Assembly: GCF_003234115.2 (NCBI RefSeq)
Contig: NZ_CP126251.1
Coordinates: 2,046,001-2,110,000, forward strand
From: Curtobacterium sp. MCPF17_002
GTDB lineage: Bacteria > Actinomycetota > Actinomycetes > Actinomycetales > Microbacteriaceae
Direction: 5' to 3'
Length of the DNA: 64,000 nt
Part shown: in pieces, positions 49,681-59,755 of the stretch
Position numbering within the stretch: position 1 is the first letter of the stretch
Layout of the letters: each line of letters begins with the position of its first letter
Position numbers and translations under genes: made by a program
The notes under the pieces: model-generated
What the model was told of the DNA's origin: nothing
Database searches by the model: none
The model's input: only the letters and a program-made list of their open reading frames with translations

Positions 49681-51774
49681 GTGGCTGAATTCACCTGGGA
49701 CGCCATCGACAGGAAGGCCGTCGACACGGCCCGCGTACTCGCCGCCGATTCGGTCGAGGCCGCCGGCAACGGTCACCCCGGCACCGCGATGAGCCTCGCG
49801 CCGCTCGCGCACCTCCTCTTCCAGAAGGTGATGCGTCGCGACCCCAGCGACTCCACCTGGATCGGTCGCGACCGCTTCATCCTCTCCGCCGGCCACGCGT
49901 CGATCCTGCAGTACGTGCAGTTCTACCTGCACGGCTACGGGCTCGAGCTCGACGACCTCGAGCACCTCCGCAAGTGGGGCTCGCGCACGCCGGGTCACCC
50001 GGAGTACGGCCACACCGACGGCGTCGAGATCACGACCGGCCCGCTCGGCCAGGGCCTCGCCTCCGCCGTGGGCTTCGGCTACGCGCAGCGCTACGAGCGT
50101 GGCCTCTTCGACCCGGAGACCGCCGACGGCGAGTCGCCGTTCGACCACTTCACCTACGTGATCGCCGGAGACGGTGACATGCAGGAAGGCGTCACGAACG
50201 AGGCCGCGAGCCTCGCAGGCCGCCAGCAGCTCGGTCGCCTGGTCGTCTTCTACGACTCGAACCAGATCTCGATCGAGGACGACACCGACATCTCCTTCTC
50301 GGAGAGCGTCCCCGACCGCTACGAGGCGCTCGGCTGGCACGTGCAGGTCGTCGACTGGAAGAAGACCGGCGAGTACTCCGAAGACGCCGAGTCCCTCCAC
50401 GCCGCGATCGAGGCCGCCAAGGCCGTCACCGACAAGCCGTCGCTCATCGTCCTCAAGACGATCATCGGCTGGCCGTCGCCGACCAAGCAGAACACCGGCA
50501 AGATCCACGGTTCGGCGCTCGGCAAGGACGAGATCACCGGCCTCAAGGAGATCCTCGGCTTCGACCCGGAGCAGACGTTCCACGTCGACCCCGAGGTCCT
50601 CGAGTACACCCGCGGTGCGATCGCCAAGGGCCAGGCGCAGCACGCCGAGTGGCAGCAGACCTTCGACGCGTGGGCCGCGGCCAACCCGGAGAAGAAGGCG
50701 CTGTTCGACCGCGTCCAGGCCAAGGAGCTCCCGGCGGACCTCGAAGCCGCCCTCCCGGTCTTCCCGACCGGCAAGGACGTCTCGACGCGTGCCGCCTCCG
50801 GCAAGGTCATCAACGCCATCGCGCCGCTCATGCCCGAGTTCTGGGGCGGCTCGGCCGACCTGGCCGAGTCGAACCTCACCACGATCGAGGACGCCAAGTC
50901 CTTCGGTCCGGCCGAGGCCTCGACGAAGGTGTGGTCGACCGACCCCTACGGCCGCGTGCTGCACTTCGGCATCCGCGAGCACGCCATGGGCTCGATCCTC
51001 TCCGGCATCGTCCTGCACGGGAACACCCGCCCCTTCGGTGGCACGTTCCTCATCTTCAGCGACTACATGCGCCCGGCAGTCCGTCTCGCCGCGCTCATGA
51101 AGGCGCCGGCGATCTACGTCTGGACGCACGACTCCATCGCCCTCGGCGAGGACGGCCCGACGCACCAGCCGATCGAGCAGCTCACCGCGCTGCGTGCGAT
51201 CCCGGGTCTCGACGTCGTCCGCCCGGCCGACGCCAACGAGGTCGCGTACGCGTGGCTCGAGATGCTCAAGCACCAGGACCGCCCGGCCGGCATCGCGCTG
51301 AGCCGCCAGAACCTCCCCGTGTTCGAGCGCGGCGAGGGCGAGGCATCCGGCGAGGTCTTCGCCTCGGCGAAGAACGTCGCCAAGGGTGCGTACATCCTGG
51401 CCGAGGCGCCGAACGGCACCCCGGACGTCATCCTCATCGGCTCCGGCTCCGAGGTGCAGATCGCGATCGACGCACGTGAGCAGCTCAAGGCCGAGGGCAT
51501 CAACGCCCGCGTCGTGAGCGCCCCGTCGCTCGAGTGGTTCTTCGAGCAGTCGGAGAACTACCGCGACCAGGTCCTGCCGAAGAACGTCACCGCTCGCGTG
51601 TCGGTCGAGGCCGGCATCGCGATGAGCTGGCGCGACATCGTCGGCGACAAGGGCCGCAGCGTCTCGATCGAGCACTTCGGTGCCTCGGCCGACTACCAGA
51701 CGCTGTTCAAGGAGTTCGGCTTCACGACGGAGCACGTCGTGGCCGCCGCGAAGGAATCGATCGCGGCTTCCTGA
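49681..51774 (+). CDS. tkt: Transketolase
   Basis: A 697-aa thiamine-diphosphate enzyme moving two-carbon units in the pentose phosphate pathway. Catalytic His residues lie in [24 protein letters not shown] and the [21 protein letters not shown] motif. The thiamine motif is [23 protein letters not shown], ending at the metal Asn. The pyrimidine domain has [14 protein letters not shown] with the catalytic Glu. GTG 49681 has AAGGG upstream; the longer frame is outside the family. It heads a six-gene pentose-phosphate run, separated from tal by hairpins. Confidence 0.95.
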   Translation: MAEFTWDAIDRKAVDTARVLAADSVEAAGNGHPGTAMSLAPLAHLLFQKVMRRDPSDSTWIGRDRFILSAGHASILQYVQFYLHGYGLELDDLEHLRKWGSRTPGHPEYGHTDGVEITTGPLGQGLASAVGFGYAQRYERGLFDPETADGESPFDHFTYVIAGDGDMQEGVTNEAASLAGRQQLGRLVVFYDSNQISIEDDTDISFSESVPDRYEALGWHVQVVDWKKTGEYSEDAESLHAAIEAAKAVTDKPSLIVLKTIIGWPSPTKQNTGKIHGSALGKDEITGLKEILGFDPEQTFHVDPEVLEYTRGAIAKGQAQHAEWQQTFDAWAAANPEKKALFDRVQAKELPADLEAALPVFPTGKDVSTRAASGKVINAIAPLMPEFWGGSADLAESNLTTIEDAKSFGPAEASTKVWSTDPYGRVLHFGIREHAMGSILSGIVLHGNTRPFGGTFLIFSDYMRPAVRLAALMKAPAIYVWTHDSIALGEDGPTHQPIEQLTALRAIPGLDVVRPADANEVAYAWLEMLKHQDRPAGIALSRQNLPVFERGEGEASGEVFASAKNVAKGAYILAEAPNGTPDVILIGSGSEVQIAIDAREQLKAEGINARVVSAPSLEWFFEQSENYRDQVLPKNVTARVSVEAGIAMSWRDIVGDKGRSVSIEHFGASADYQTLFKEFGFTTEHVVAAAKESIAAS

Positions 51775-51781
51775 CCCGCAG

Positions 51782-51854
51782 GGGCCGGGTCCGGTTCGCC
51801 GGATCCGGCCCTTCTTCCGGGAGGCGCGGCTCGGCCCCGCCACGCGCCTCCCGG
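51782..51854 (+). terminator. Two hairpins between tkt and tal (second is family A copy 9)
   Basis: 51782-51811 has a 13-bp stem (GGGCCGGGTCCGG, one mismatch) with loop TTCG, followed by TTCTT. 51817-51854 has a 12-bp perfect stem CCGGGAGGCGCG with a 14-base loop. They may reduce read-through into tal rather than stop it. Confidence 0.65.
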
Positions 51855-51929
51855 TCCCCCGTACCCCGACTCCACGGCCCCCGTCGCATCCACGACACCG
51901 GCCAGTCGATGAAAGAAGAAGAGACACAC

Positions 51930-53042
51930 ATGGCTGAGAACACCCCCACCGCCGCCCTCTCCGCGGTCGGCGTGAGCATCTGGCTCGACGACCTCTCCCG
52001 CGAGCTCCTCGAGACCGGCAAGCTCACCGAGCTCATCGAGCAGAAGAACGTCGTCGGCGTCACCACGAACCCGACGATCTTCGCCTCGGCCCTCGCCAAG
52101 GGCGAGCGCTACGACGCGCAGGTCAAGGAGCTGGCCGCCGCCGGCACCGAGGTCACCGACGCGATCTTCGAGATCACCACGCAGGACGTCGCGAACGCCT
52201 CCGACGTCTTCAAGCCGATCTACGACGAGACCAAGGGCTTCGACGGCCGTGTCTCGATCGAGGTCGAGCCGGGCCTCGCCCACGAGACCGCGAAGACGAT
52301 CGAGCAGGCGAAGTTCCTGTTCGAGAAGGTCGGCCGCGAGAACGTCCTCATCAAGATCCCCGCGACGCTCGAGGGCCTCGAGGCGATCACCGAGGTCATC
52401 GGCGCCGGCATCTCGGTGAACGTCACCCTGATCTTCTCGCTCGAGCGCTACCGCGCCGTCATCGACGCCTACCTCGGCGGTCTCGAGAAGGCCAAGGCCG
52501 CCGGCCACGACCTCTCGAAGATCCACTCGGTCGCGTCGTTCTTCGTGTCGCGCGTCGACTCCGAGATCGACAAGCGCCTCGACTCCGTCGGCACGGACGA
52601 GGCGAAGGCCCTCAAGTCGAAGGCCGGCATCGCGAACGCGCAGCTCGCCTACCAGGTCTGGACCGAGGCGTTCGCCTCCGAGCGCGCCCTCGGCCTGCTC
52701 GAGTCCGGTGCGAACACCCAGCGTCCGCTCTGGGCCTCGACCGGCGTCAAGGACCCGTCGCTGCCCGACACGCTCTACGTGACGGAGCTCGCCGCGCCGA
52801 ACACGGTCAACACGATGCCGGGCAAGACGCTCGACGCCACGTTCGACCACGGTGAGATCCACGGCGACGCGATCGCCGGCACGTTCGACCAGGCCCAGCA
52901 GGTCCTCGACCAGCTCGCCGCGCAGGGCGTCGACTACGACGAGGTCGTCGCGCTGCTCGAGAAGGAGGGCGTGGACAAGTTCAACGTCTCCTGGGGCGAG
53001 CTCGTCGACACCGTCAAGGCAGCGCTCGAGGGCGCCAAGTAG
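51930..53042 (+). CDS. tal: Transaldolase
   Basis: A 370-aa TIM-barrel enzyme moving dihydroxyacetone units between sugar phosphates. The Schiff-base Lys is in [16 protein letters not shown]. The early [22 protein letters not shown] and [13 protein letters not shown] are typical of the long actinobacterial transaldolases. ATG 51930 has AGAAGAAGAGAC upstream; an in-frame ATG at 51909 would add seven charged residues and overlaps that ribosome site, so it is less likely. It ends by overlapping the pgi start by one base (TAGTG). Confidence 0.95.
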   Translation: MAENTPTAALSAVGVSIWLDDLSRELLETGKLTELIEQKNVVGVTTNPTIFASALAKGERYDAQVKELAAAGTEVTDAIFEITTQDVANASDVFKPIYDETKGFDGRVSIEVEPGLAHETAKTIEQAKFLFEKVGRENVLIKIPATLEGLEAITEVIGAGISVNVTLIFSLERYRAVIDAYLGGLEKAKAAGHDLSKIHSVASFFVSRVDSEIDKRLDSVGTDEAKALKSKAGIANAQLAYQVWTEAFASERALGLLESGANTQRPLWASTGVKDPSLPDTLYVTELAAPNTVNTMPGKTLDATFDHGEIHGDAIAGTFDQAQQVLDQLAAQGVDYDEVVALLEKEGVDKFNVSWGELVDTVKAALEGAK

Positions 53043-54640
53043 TGACGGTTTCCATCGCAGCCAGCGGCGACGCCGCGCGGGCCATCGAACAGGTGGTCCC
53101 GCGGCTCGTCGCTGACCTGGTGGCCTCGGGCATCACCGCCCAGGACGCCGACCTGTGGGGACCCGGCGCCGAGGCCGAGGCGTCGAAGCGCCTCGGCTGG
53201 GTGGAGGCCGTCTCGGTCTCCCGCCCGCTCGTCGCCGAGGTGACCGCGCTGCGCGAGTCGCTCCGTGCCGAAGGGGTCGACCACGTCGTCCTCGCCGGCA
53301 TGGGCGGCTCGTCCCTCGCGCCCGAGGTCATCACGCGCACCGCCGGCGTGCCCCTCACCGTGCTCGACTCGACCGACCCCGCGCAGGTCCGTGCCGCCGT
53401 GTCGACCCACCTCGAGCGCACCGTGCTCGTCGTGTCGTCAAAGTCCGGCTCGACCCTCGAGACCGACTCGCAGCGCCGTGTGTACGAGCAGGCCTTCCGC
53501 GACGCCGGCATCGACCCGGCCCGCCGCATCGTCGTCGTCACCGACCCGGGCTCCGCGCTCGAGGCCGCCGCGACGGACGCCGGCTACCGCGTCTTCACCG
53601 CTGACCCGACGGTCGGCGGCCGGTACTCCGCACTCACCGCCTTCGGCCTCGTGCCGTCCGGCCTCGCGGGTGCGGACATCGCCGAGCTCCTCGACGAGGC
53701 CGACGCGATCTCCGCGCTGCTCTCCGTCGACCTGGACGAGAACCCCGGGCTCGTGCTCGGCGCGGTCCTCGCCGGTACCCAGCCGCTGCGCGACAAGATC
53801 GCCATCGTGCCGGACGGCACCCACATCGTCGGCTTCGGCGACTGGGTGGAGCAGCTGATCGCCGAGTCCACCGGCAAGGACGGCCGCGGTCTGCTGCCCG
53901 TCGTGCTGCACACGGACTCCCCCGAGATCACCGCCGCCCTGCCGGACGTCCAGGTCATCCGCCTGGTCGGTTCGCGCGAGGACGAGCGCCACGTCGCCGA
54001 GGGCGAGGTCGAGATCACCGGCACGCTCGGTGGACAGATCCTGGTCTGGGAGTACGCGGTCGCGGTCGCCGGTCGGCTGCTCGGGATCAACCCGTTCGAC
54101 CAGCCGGACGTCGAGGCCGCCAAGGTCGCGACCCGGGCACTGCTCGACGACCGCCCCGCTCCGGCCGAGCCGGCGTTCACCGAGGACGGCGTCGCCGTCC
54201 GCGCGACGCCTGGACTCGCGGTCGGGACGACACTCGCCGGCGCCGTGTCGGGCCTCCTGTCCGCACTCGACGCAACCGGCTACGTGTCGGTCCAGGCGTA
54301 CGTCGACCGCACCGCGAACGGTGACCTCGAGTCGCTGCGCGACGCGATCGCGGCGCGCACGGAGCGCCCCGTCACCTTCGGGTACGGACCGCGGTTCCTG
54401 CACTCGACCGGCCAGTACCACAAGGGCGGCCCCGCCACGGGAGTGTTCCTGCAGATCGTGGCGGACGAAACGGACGACCTGGCGATCCCGGGCCGGCCGT
54501 TCACGTTCGGGCAGCTCCTCCAGGCTCAGGCAGCCGGCGACGCGAGTGTCCTCGCCGAGCACGGCCGACCGGTCCTCACCCTCACGACGTCGGACGTCCA
54601 CGCCGCCACCGCGGCGATCACGTCCGCCGTCTCCCACTGA
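53042..54640 (+). CDS. pgi: Glucose-6-phosphate isomerase
   Basis: A 532-aa isomerase interconverting glucose-6- and fructose-6-phosphate. The two SIS subdomains are visible: VVLAGMGGSSLAPEVI with VVSSKSGSTLETDSQ, and later FGYGPRFLHSTGQYHKGGPATGVFLQI holding catalytic Lys and His. It belongs to the divergent group found between tal and zwf in actinobacteria rather than to the E. coli-like type. GTG 53042 shares a base with the tal stop. Cytoplasmic. It links glycolysis with the zwf step encoded next. Confidence 0.9.
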   Translation: MTVSIAASGDAARAIEQVVPRLVADLVASGITAQDADLWGPGAEAEASKRLGWVEAVSVSRPLVAEVTALRESLRAEGVDHVVLAGMGGSSLAPEVITRTAGVPLTVLDSTDPAQVRAAVSTHLERTVLVVSSKSGSTLETDSQRRVYEQAFRDAGIDPARRIVVVTDPGSALEAAATDAGYRVFTADPTVGGRYSALTAFGLVPSGLAGADIAELLDEADAISALLSVDLDENPGLVLGAVLAGTQPLRDKIAIVPDGTHIVGFGDWVEQLIAESTGKDGRGLLPVVLHTDSPEITAALPDVQVIRLVGSREDERHVAEGEVEITGTLGGQILVWEYAVAVAGRLLGINPFDQPDVEAAKVATRALLDDRPAPAEPAFTEDGVAVRATPGLAVGTTLAGAVSGLLSALDATGYVSVQAYVDRTANGDLESLRDAIAARTERPVTFGYGPRFLHSTGQYHKGGPATGVFLQIVADETDDLAIPGRPFTFGQLLQAQAAGDASVLAEHGRPVLTLTTSDVHAATAAITSAVSH

Positions 54641-54662
54641 CTCGTAAGGAGTTCACCGACTC

Positions 54663-56201
54663 ATGTCACCGGTGGCAATCACCCCGGAGCACAACCCGCT
54701 CCGGCTGCCGACGGATCGTCGACTGAACCGGATCGCGGGACCGAGCACGCTCATCATCTTCGGCGTGACGGGCGACCTGTCACGCAAGAAGCTGATGCCC
54801 GCGGTCTACGACCTGGCCAACCGGGGGCTCCTGCCCCCGGGGTTCGCGCTCGTCGGGTTCGCGCGTCGCGACTGGGAGGACCAAGACTTCTCCCAGCTCG
54901 TGCACGACGCCGTCAAGGAGCACTCGCGCACCCCGTTCGACGAGGACGTCTGGCGTCAGCTCGAACAGGGCATCCGCTTCGTGCAGGGCTCGTTCGACGA
55001 CCCCGAGGCGTTCCGCGAACTCAAGCGCACGGTCGACGACCTCGACGCCGAGCGCGGGACGCTGGGCAACCACGCGTTCTACCTGTCCATCCCGCCGAAG
55101 ATGTTCCCGGTCGTCACCGAACAGCTCAAGCTGTCCGGCCTGACCGAGAAGCGCGAGGGCTCGTGGAGCCGCGTGGTCGTCGAGAAGCCGTTCGGCTCCG
55201 ACCTCCGCACCGCGCGCGAGCTGAACGCCATCGTCGAGAGCGTCTTCGCGCCCGACGACGTGTTCCGCATCGACCACTACCTCGGCAAGGAGACCGTCCA
55301 GAACCTCCTGACGCTCCGGTTCGCGAACCAGATGTACGAACCCATCTGGAACTCGAACTACGTCGACCACGTGCAGATCACGATGGCGGAGGACATCGGC
55401 GTCGCCGGACGTGCCGCGTACTACGACGGTATCGGTGCGGCGCGCGACGTCATCCAGAACCACCTGCTGCAGCTCCTCGCGCTCACCGCGATGGAGGAGC
55501 CCGTCTCGTTCAAGGCCGCGGACCTCCGCGCCGAGAAGGAGAAGGTGCTCTCCGCCGTGCGGCTGCCCGACGACCTGTCGACGGCCACCGCCCGCGGGCA
55601 GTACGCCGGCGGCTGGCAGGGCGGCGAGAAGGTGCTCGGTTTCCTCGACGAGGCGGGCATGAACCCGGAGTCCGGCACCGAGACGTACGCGGCGATCAAG
55701 CTCGACATCGCGACGCGTCGCTGGCAGGGCGTCCCGTTCTACCTGCGCGCGGGCAAGCGCCTCGGCCGTCGTGTGACCGAGATCGCGATCGTGTTCAAGC
55801 GCGTCCCCGAGGACGTCTACGGCAACACGCAGTCCCCGCTCGGCCAGAACGCACTCGTGATCCGCGTCCAGCCGGACGAGGGCGTCACGCTCCGCTTCGG
55901 CTCGAAGGTCCCCGGCGTCGGCACCCAGGTGCGTGACGTGACGATGGACTTCGGCTACGGCCACGCGTTCACCGAGGCCTCGCCCGAGGCGTACGAGCGA
56001 CTCATCCTCGACGTGCTCCTCGGCGACCCGCCCCTGTTCCCCCGGCACCAGGAGGTCGAGCTCTCCTGGAAGATCCTCGACCCGATCGAGGAGTTCTGGG
56101 CCACGCAGGGCCAGCCCGAGCAGTACCGTCCCGGCACGTGGGGTCCGGCGTCCGCCGACGCCCTGCTCGCCCGCGACGGCCGGACCTGGAGGCGTCCATG
56201 A
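54663..56201 (+). CDS. zwf: Glucose-6-phosphate dehydrogenase
   Basis: A 512-aa NADP-dependent enzyme, first step of the oxidative pentose phosphate pathway. The coenzyme motif is IFGVTGDLSRKKLMPAVYDL, and the substrate motif with catalytic His is RIDHYLGKETVQN. EKPFGSDLRTARELN is also diagnostic. ATG 54663 has AAGGAG eleven bases upstream. Its stop overlaps the opcA ATG by 4 bp, so enzyme and assembly factor are made together. It supplies NADPH, for example to mycothiol reduction. Confidence 0.96.
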   Translation: MSPVAITPEHNPLRLPTDRRLNRIAGPSTLIIFGVTGDLSRKKLMPAVYDLANRGLLPPGFALVGFARRDWEDQDFSQLVHDAVKEHSRTPFDEDVWRQLEQGIRFVQGSFDDPEAFRELKRTVDDLDAERGTLGNHAFYLSIPPKMFPVVTEQLKLSGLTEKREGSWSRVVVEKPFGSDLRTARELNAIVESVFAPDDVFRIDHYLGKETVQNLLTLRFANQMYEPIWNSNYVDHVQITMAEDIGVAGRAAYYDGIGAARDVIQNHLLQLLALTAMEEPVSFKAADLRAEKEKVLSAVRLPDDLSTATARGQYAGGWQGGEKVLGFLDEAGMNPESGTETYAAIKLDIATRRWQGVPFYLRAGKRLGRRVTEIAIVFKRVPEDVYGNTQSPLGQNALVIRVQPDEGVTLRFGSKVPGVGTQVRDVTMDFGYGHAFTEASPEAYERLILDVLLGDPPLFPRHQEVELSWKILDPIEEFWATQGQPEQYRPGTWGPASADALLARDGRTWRRP

Positions 56202-57142
56202 AGATCGACATGCCGAACACCACGGTCTCGAAGATCCAGAAGAAGCTCGTCCACATCCGCGAGGAGGGCGGCGCCGTCGCACTGGGTCGCGTCCTGACCC
56301 TCATCATCTCGACGGCCCTCGGCCACGAGGAAGAGGCGATCGACGCGGCGAACGAGGCCTCGCGCGAGCACCCGATGCGGGTCATCATCGTGTCGAAGAA
56401 CAGCGGTGACACGAAGTCCCCCGGTCGCCTCGACGCGCAGATCCGGGTCGGCAGCGACGCGGGTGCGAGCGAGGTCATCGTCCTCCGTGCCTACGGCGAG
56501 ACCGCGACGGACGAGGAGAGCCTGGTCACGGGCCTCCTGCTGCCGGACGCTCCCGTCGTGGCCTGGTGGCCGCAGACCGCGCCGGAGCAGCCCGCGGCCT
56601 CGGCGCTCGGCCGCATCGCCCAGCGCCGGATCACCGACGCCGCCGCGCAGAAGGACCCGAACGGTGCGATCGAGGCCCTCGGTGCCTCGTACGTGCCGGG
56701 CGACACGGACTTCGCGTGGACCCGGCTCACCCTGTGGCGGAACCAGCTCGCCGCGGCGCTCGACCAGCCGCCGTACGAGCCGGTCACCGCGGTCGAGGTC
56801 TCGGGCGCGTACGACAGCCCGTCAACGATCCTCCTCGCCGCGTGGCTGCAGCTGCAGCTCGAGGTGCCGGTGTCCGTCGTCACCTCACCTCGTGCGACCG
56901 GGTCCAGCGGCATCCACGGCGTCAAGCTCGTCCGCGAGTCGGGCGTCATCGAGCTCGAGCGTTCCCTGGTGGACGTCGCGACGCTCTCGATGCCCGGACA
57001 GCCGACGCACGACCTGTCGCTGCCGCGCCGCAACCTGCGCGACTGCCTGGCCGAGGAACTCCGTAGACTCGACCCGGACGTCCTCTTCGGAGACGTCGTC
57101 AAGCACGGGGTGCGACAGCTGCGCGAGTCGATCGCGGACTGA
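56198..57142 (+). CDS. opcA: Glucose-6-phosphate dehydrogenase assembly protein OpcA
   Basis: A 314-aa protein needed for full activity of the dehydrogenase in actinobacteria and cyanobacteria. It begins KIDMPNTTVSKIQKKLVHIREEGGAVALGRVLTLI. The two-domain pattern includes RVIIVSKNSGDTKSPGRLDAQIRVGSDAG, LLLPDAPVVAWWPQTAPE, and the C-terminal LPRRNLRDCLAEELRRLDPD. The ATGA overlap with zwf gives the start. Cytoplasmic; probably binds the Zwf tetramer directly. A palindrome follows before pgl. Confidence 0.94.
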   Translation: MKIDMPNTTVSKIQKKLVHIREEGGAVALGRVLTLIISTALGHEEEAIDAANEASREHPMRVIIVSKNSGDTKSPGRLDAQIRVGSDAGASEVIVLRAYGETATDEESLVTGLLLPDAPVVAWWPQTAPEQPAASALGRIAQRRITDAAAQKDPNGAIEALGASYVPGDTDFAWTRLTLWRNQLAAALDQPPYEPVTAVEVSGAYDSPSTILLAAWLQLQLEVPVSVVTSPRATGSSGIHGVKLVRESGVIELERSLVDVATLSMPGQPTHDLSLPRRNLRDCLAEELRRLDPDVLFGDVVKHGVRQLRESIAD

Positions 57143-57154
57143 CAGAGCCCCACA

Positions 57155-57199
57155 CGACCGGCCGGTCCCGCTCGCCCGAGCACCAGGACCGGCCGGTCG
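57155..57199. terminator. Hairpin between opcA and pgl
   Basis: A perfect 14-bp stem (CGACCGGCCGGTCC and inverse) with a 17-base loop. It is followed by a second small palindrome GTCGGTCGGACCGAC at 57196-57210 that overlaps its right arm, so two exclusive structures are possible. Confidence 0.55.
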
Positions 57200-57253
57200 G
57201 TCGGACCGACGGCGGTCGGTGCACCGATCGACCGCCACGAACACGGGAGTCAC

Positions 57254-58024
57254 GTGACCAACGAACGGCGGGTGCTGGTGCACCCGGACAAGCAGGCCCT
57301 CGGCGCTTCGGTCGCCGCACGCTTCATCACGAAGATCATCGACGTGCTCGACGAGCAGGAGCGCGCGGACATCGCGATCAGCGGTGGCTCGGTGTCGTCG
57401 CTGGTCCTCGCCGCGATCGGCCAGTCCCAGGCGCGTGAGAGCGTCGACTGGTCGAAGGTGCACGTGTGGTGGGTCGACGAGCGCTGGGTGCCGTCGGGTG
57501 ACGCCGATCGCAACATCACCGGCACGCAGACCGACTTCTTCGACCACGTCGACATCCCGGAGTCGAACATCCACCCCATCGCCGCGTCCGACGCGGGGAT
57601 CACCATCGACGAGGCCGCCGAGCAGTACGAGCGCGAACTGCTCGCCGCCGCCCCCGGTGACGCGGTCGCGCCGAGGTTCGACATCACGCTGCTCGGCGTC
57701 GGCCCCGACGGGCACACCGCCTCGCTGTTCCCCGAGTTCCCGCAGCTCGCCGTGACCGACCGAGCCGTCCTGTCCGTCGACGACTCCCCCAAGCCGCCGC
57801 CGCAGCGTCTCACGCTCACCTTCCCGGTGATCAACGCGTCGCAGCGGGTCTGGGTCATCCTGTCGGGTGCCGAGAAGGCCTCCGTCCTCGGGCTCGCCCT
57901 CGCGGGTGCGGCCGTCGACGAGGTCCCCGTCGGTGGCGTCCAGGGCCGCAAGCGCACCGTGTTCTTCGTCGACCAGGACGCCGCGCGCGACGTCCCCGAG
58001 AACCTCATCGCCTCGACCTACTAG
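57254..58024 (+). CDS. pgl: 6-phosphogluconolactonase
   Basis: A 256-aa enzyme of the glucosamine-6-phosphate isomerase/lactonase fold that hydrolyses 6-phosphogluconolactone, the second oxidative step. Motifs are ADIAISGGSVSSLVLAAI, VHVWWVDERWVPSGDADRNIT and FDITLLGVGPDGHTASLFPEF. The GTG at 57254 has GGGAG upstream. It is the last gene of the pentose-phosphate run and converges with rbpA. No gnd gene follows, so 6-phosphogluconate dehydrogenase is encoded elsewhere. Confidence 0.93.
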   Translation: MTNERRVLVHPDKQALGASVAARFITKIIDVLDEQERADIAISGGSVSSLVLAAIGQSQARESVDWSKVHVWWVDERWVPSGDADRNITGTQTDFFDHVDIPESNIHPIAASDAGITIDEAAEQYERELLAAAPGDAVAPRFDITLLGVGPDGHTASLFPEFPQLAVTDRAVLSVDDSPKPPPQRLTLTFPVINASQRVWVILSGAEKASVLGLALAGAAVDEVPVGGVQGRKRTVFFVDQDAARDVPENLIASTY

Positions 58025-58037
58025 ACGAGGCTGCCAC

Positions 58038-58224
58038 GGACGGGAGGCACGGTGCCAGCTGGCACCGTGCCTCCCGTCCTTCTGTTGGTCGCGTCCTCAG
58101 GCCGCGCCGCCGTCGAGATCGCACTCCGGCTGCCACGGTCCGCCGAGTCGGCGCACGAAGTGCGATCTCGACAACACGCGCCCGCACGAAGAAGGCCCCC
58201 ACACCTGACGGTGCGGGGGCCTTC
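58038..58224. terminator. Convergent gap pgl-rbpA: family A palindrome, family D palindrome, terminator
   Basis: 58038-58079 is family A copy 10, a perfect 42-nt palindrome with one stem pair changed on both arms (GGCACGG/CCGTGCC instead of GGCGCGG/CCGCGCC). 58112-58172 is family D copy 2, a 17-bp stem GTCGAGATCGCACTCCG with one mismatch. 58191-58224 is a 15-bp stem GAAGGCCCCCACACC with loop TGAC, next to the rbpA stop. Confidence 0.8.
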
Positions 58225-58242
58225 GTGTGATGCTCGGGAGGA

Positions 58243-58602
58243 CTACTTCGCGGTCCCGCGTCGCTGCCGGAGCTGCTGCAGCGCGTCCTCGAGGAGCTGC
58301 GCTGCCTCTTCCTCGGTGCGGCGCTCCTTCACGTACGCGAGGTGCGTCTTGTAGGGCTCGGTCTTCGCGACCTGCGGAGGGTTCTCCTTGTCGCGACCGG
58401 CCGGCAGGCCGCTCGTCGGCGAGTCCACCGTCTCCGGGATCTCTTCGTCGGGAAGGCCGGCGGCGAAGTACCGCACGACCTCGTTGCCGTGGGCGTCCCA
58501 GTAGGAGATCGCCACCCGTTCGGCCTGGACCCCGCGGTCCTGCTCCCCCATCGGACCCGCGCCGACGCGCGAGCCCCGGATTGCACTGCCTCCGCTTGCC
58601 AT
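58243..58602 (-). CDS. rbpA: RNA polymerase-binding protein RbpA
   Basis: A 119-aa actinobacterial transcription factor that binds the polymerase and the principal sigma factor and stabilises open complexes. It starts MASGGSAIRGSRVGAGPMGEQDRG, has the compact core with AERVAISYWDAHGNEVVRYFAAG, and ends in the sigma-interaction helix THLAYVKERRTEEEAAQLLEDALQQL. The zinc-ligand cysteines of streptomycete RbpA are absent, as in mycobacteria. ATG 58602 is 3 nt past the secG stop, with GGGGAGC inside the end of secG. Its diagnosis supports an actinobacterial host. Confidence 0.95.
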   Translation of the reverse strand: MASGGSAIRGSRVGAGPMGEQDRGVQAERVAISYWDAHGNEVVRYFAAGLPDEEIPETVDSPTSGLPAGRDKENPPQVAKTEPYKTHLAYVKERRTEEEAAQLLEDALQQLRQRRGTAK

Positions 58603-58605
58603 GGA

Positions 58606-58857
58606 CTAGCTCCCCGCCGTGAACTTGTTGATGAGACCGAGCACGATGATCGAGACGATCCAGACCAGACCGAGGATCACCGTGATGCGGTTGAGATTTC
58701 GCTCGGCGACGCCGGACGCCCCGAGGTTGCTCGTCACGCCGCCGCCGAACATGTCGGAGAGGCCGCCACCGCGGCCCTTGTGCAGCAGGATGAGGAGCGT
58801 GAGCAGGAGGCTCGTGATTGCGAGCAGGACCTGCAGCACGACGGAGAGAATCGCCAC
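58606..58857 (-). CDS. secG: Preprotein translocase subunit SecG
   Basis: An 83-aa membrane protein of the Sec channel. Two helices (ILSVVLQVLLAITSLLLTLLILLH and ITVILGLVWIVSIIVLGLIN) flank the family loop KGRGGGLSDMFGGGVTSNLGASGVAERNLNR. GTG 58857 has AAAGG six bases upstream. A consensus TATACT -10 lies 31 bp upstream, so secG-rbpA has its own promoter in addition to read-through from tpiA. Confidence 0.95.
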   Translation of the reverse strand: MAILSVVLQVLLAITSLLLTLLILLHKGRGGGLSDMFGGGVTSNLGASGVAERNLNRITVILGLVWIVSIIVLGLINKFTAGS

Positions 58858-58887
58858 GACGTACCTTTCATGTCAGTCAGCCATCCG

Positions 58888-58893
58888 AGTATA
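58888..58893 (-). promoter_or_regulatory. -10 element of secG-rbpA
   Basis: TATACT on the minus strand, among the best -10 matches in the window, 31 bp before the secG start. Confidence 0.6.
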
Positions 58894-58933
58894 CCGGCCA
58901 GGTGGTCGGTCGAGGTCCTCGGGCTGGGCGTGG

Positions 58934-58966
58934 CACAGGCCGGCCGCACGGAGCGACCGGCCTGTG
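58934..58966 (-). terminator. Hairpin after tpiA
   Basis: A 12-bp stem (CACAGGCCGGTC with GGCCGGCCTGTG, one mismatch) starts 9 nt past the tpiA stop. No T-run, so termination may be partial. Confidence 0.5.
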
Positions 58967-58975
58967 ACCGGTGGA

Positions 58976-59755
58976 TCAGAGTCCGACGTGCTGCCGGAAG
59001 CGCGCGATGGCCGCGAACTCCTGCACGTCGAGCGAGGCGCCACCGACGAGCGCGCCGTCGATGTCGGGCTCGCGGAGGAACCCGGCGATGTTGCCGGACT
59101 TCACCGAGCCGCCGTAGAGCACACGTGTCGCGACTGCCGCTTCGTCGCCCCAGGCCGCAGCGATCCCGCGACGCAGGGCGGCGCAGTCCTCCTGGGCCTG
59201 CTCCGCGGTGGCGGCCTGACCCGAGCCGATGGCCCAGACCGGCTCGTACGCCACGACGATCTCGGACGGCTTCACGGCGTCGAGGACGACGCGCAGCTGC
59301 TCGACGGGCACGACGCCGGCGCCGCGCTCCTCGCGCTGCGCACCGGTCTCGCCGACGCAGACCACCGGCACGAGACCGTGCCCGACGGCCGCGGCGGTCT
59401 TCGCGGCCACGACCTCGTCGGTCTCACCGTGCAGCGTGCGCCGCTCGGAGTGGCCGACGATGACGTACTGCGCGTCGAGTGCGGCCAGGAACGCCCCGGA
59501 CACGTCGCCGGTGTAGGCACCGGAGTCGTACTGGGACAGGTCCTGCGCGCCGAACCGGATCGGCAGCTTGTCCGCCGAGATGAGCGTCTGCACGCTCCGG
59601 AGGTCGGTGAAGGGCGGGAACACCGCGACCTCGACGTCGTCGAAGTCGTGGCGCGCGTCCTTCAGCGTCCAGGCGAGCTTCTGCACCGTGGCGATGGCCT
59701 GGAGGTGGTCCAGGTTCATCTTCCAGTTACCGGCGATGAACGGCGTGCGGCTCAT
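58976..59755 (-). CDS. tpiA: Triose-phosphate isomerase
   Basis: A 259-aa TIM barrel that interconverts the two triose phosphates. The phosphate-binding Asn and Lys are in [12 protein letters not shown], the catalytic His is in VIVGHSERR, and the catalytic Glu is in [22 protein letters not shown] and [10 protein letters not shown] bind the phosphate. The ATG overlaps the pgk stop by 4 bp (ATGA). Third gene of the gap-pgk-tpiA unit. Length normal. Confidence 0.97.
   Translation of the reverse strand: MSRTPFIAGNWKMNLDHLQAIATVQKLAWTLKDARHDFDDVEVAVFPPFTDLRSVQTLISADKLPIRFGAQDLSQYDSGAYTGDVSGAFLAALDAQYVIVGHSERRTLHGETDEVVAAKTAAAVGHGLVPVVCVGETGAQREERGAGVVPVEQLRVVLDAVKPSEIVVAYEPVWAIGSGQAATAEQAQEDCAALRRGIAAAWGDEAAVATRVLYGGSVKSGNIAGFLREPDIDGALVGGASLDVQEFAAIARFRQHVGL

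Noticed and set aside
49660..51927. A 755-codon minus-strand open frame across tkt
   Set aside because: Antisense shadow of transketolase; low-complexity Arg/Val/Asp composition.
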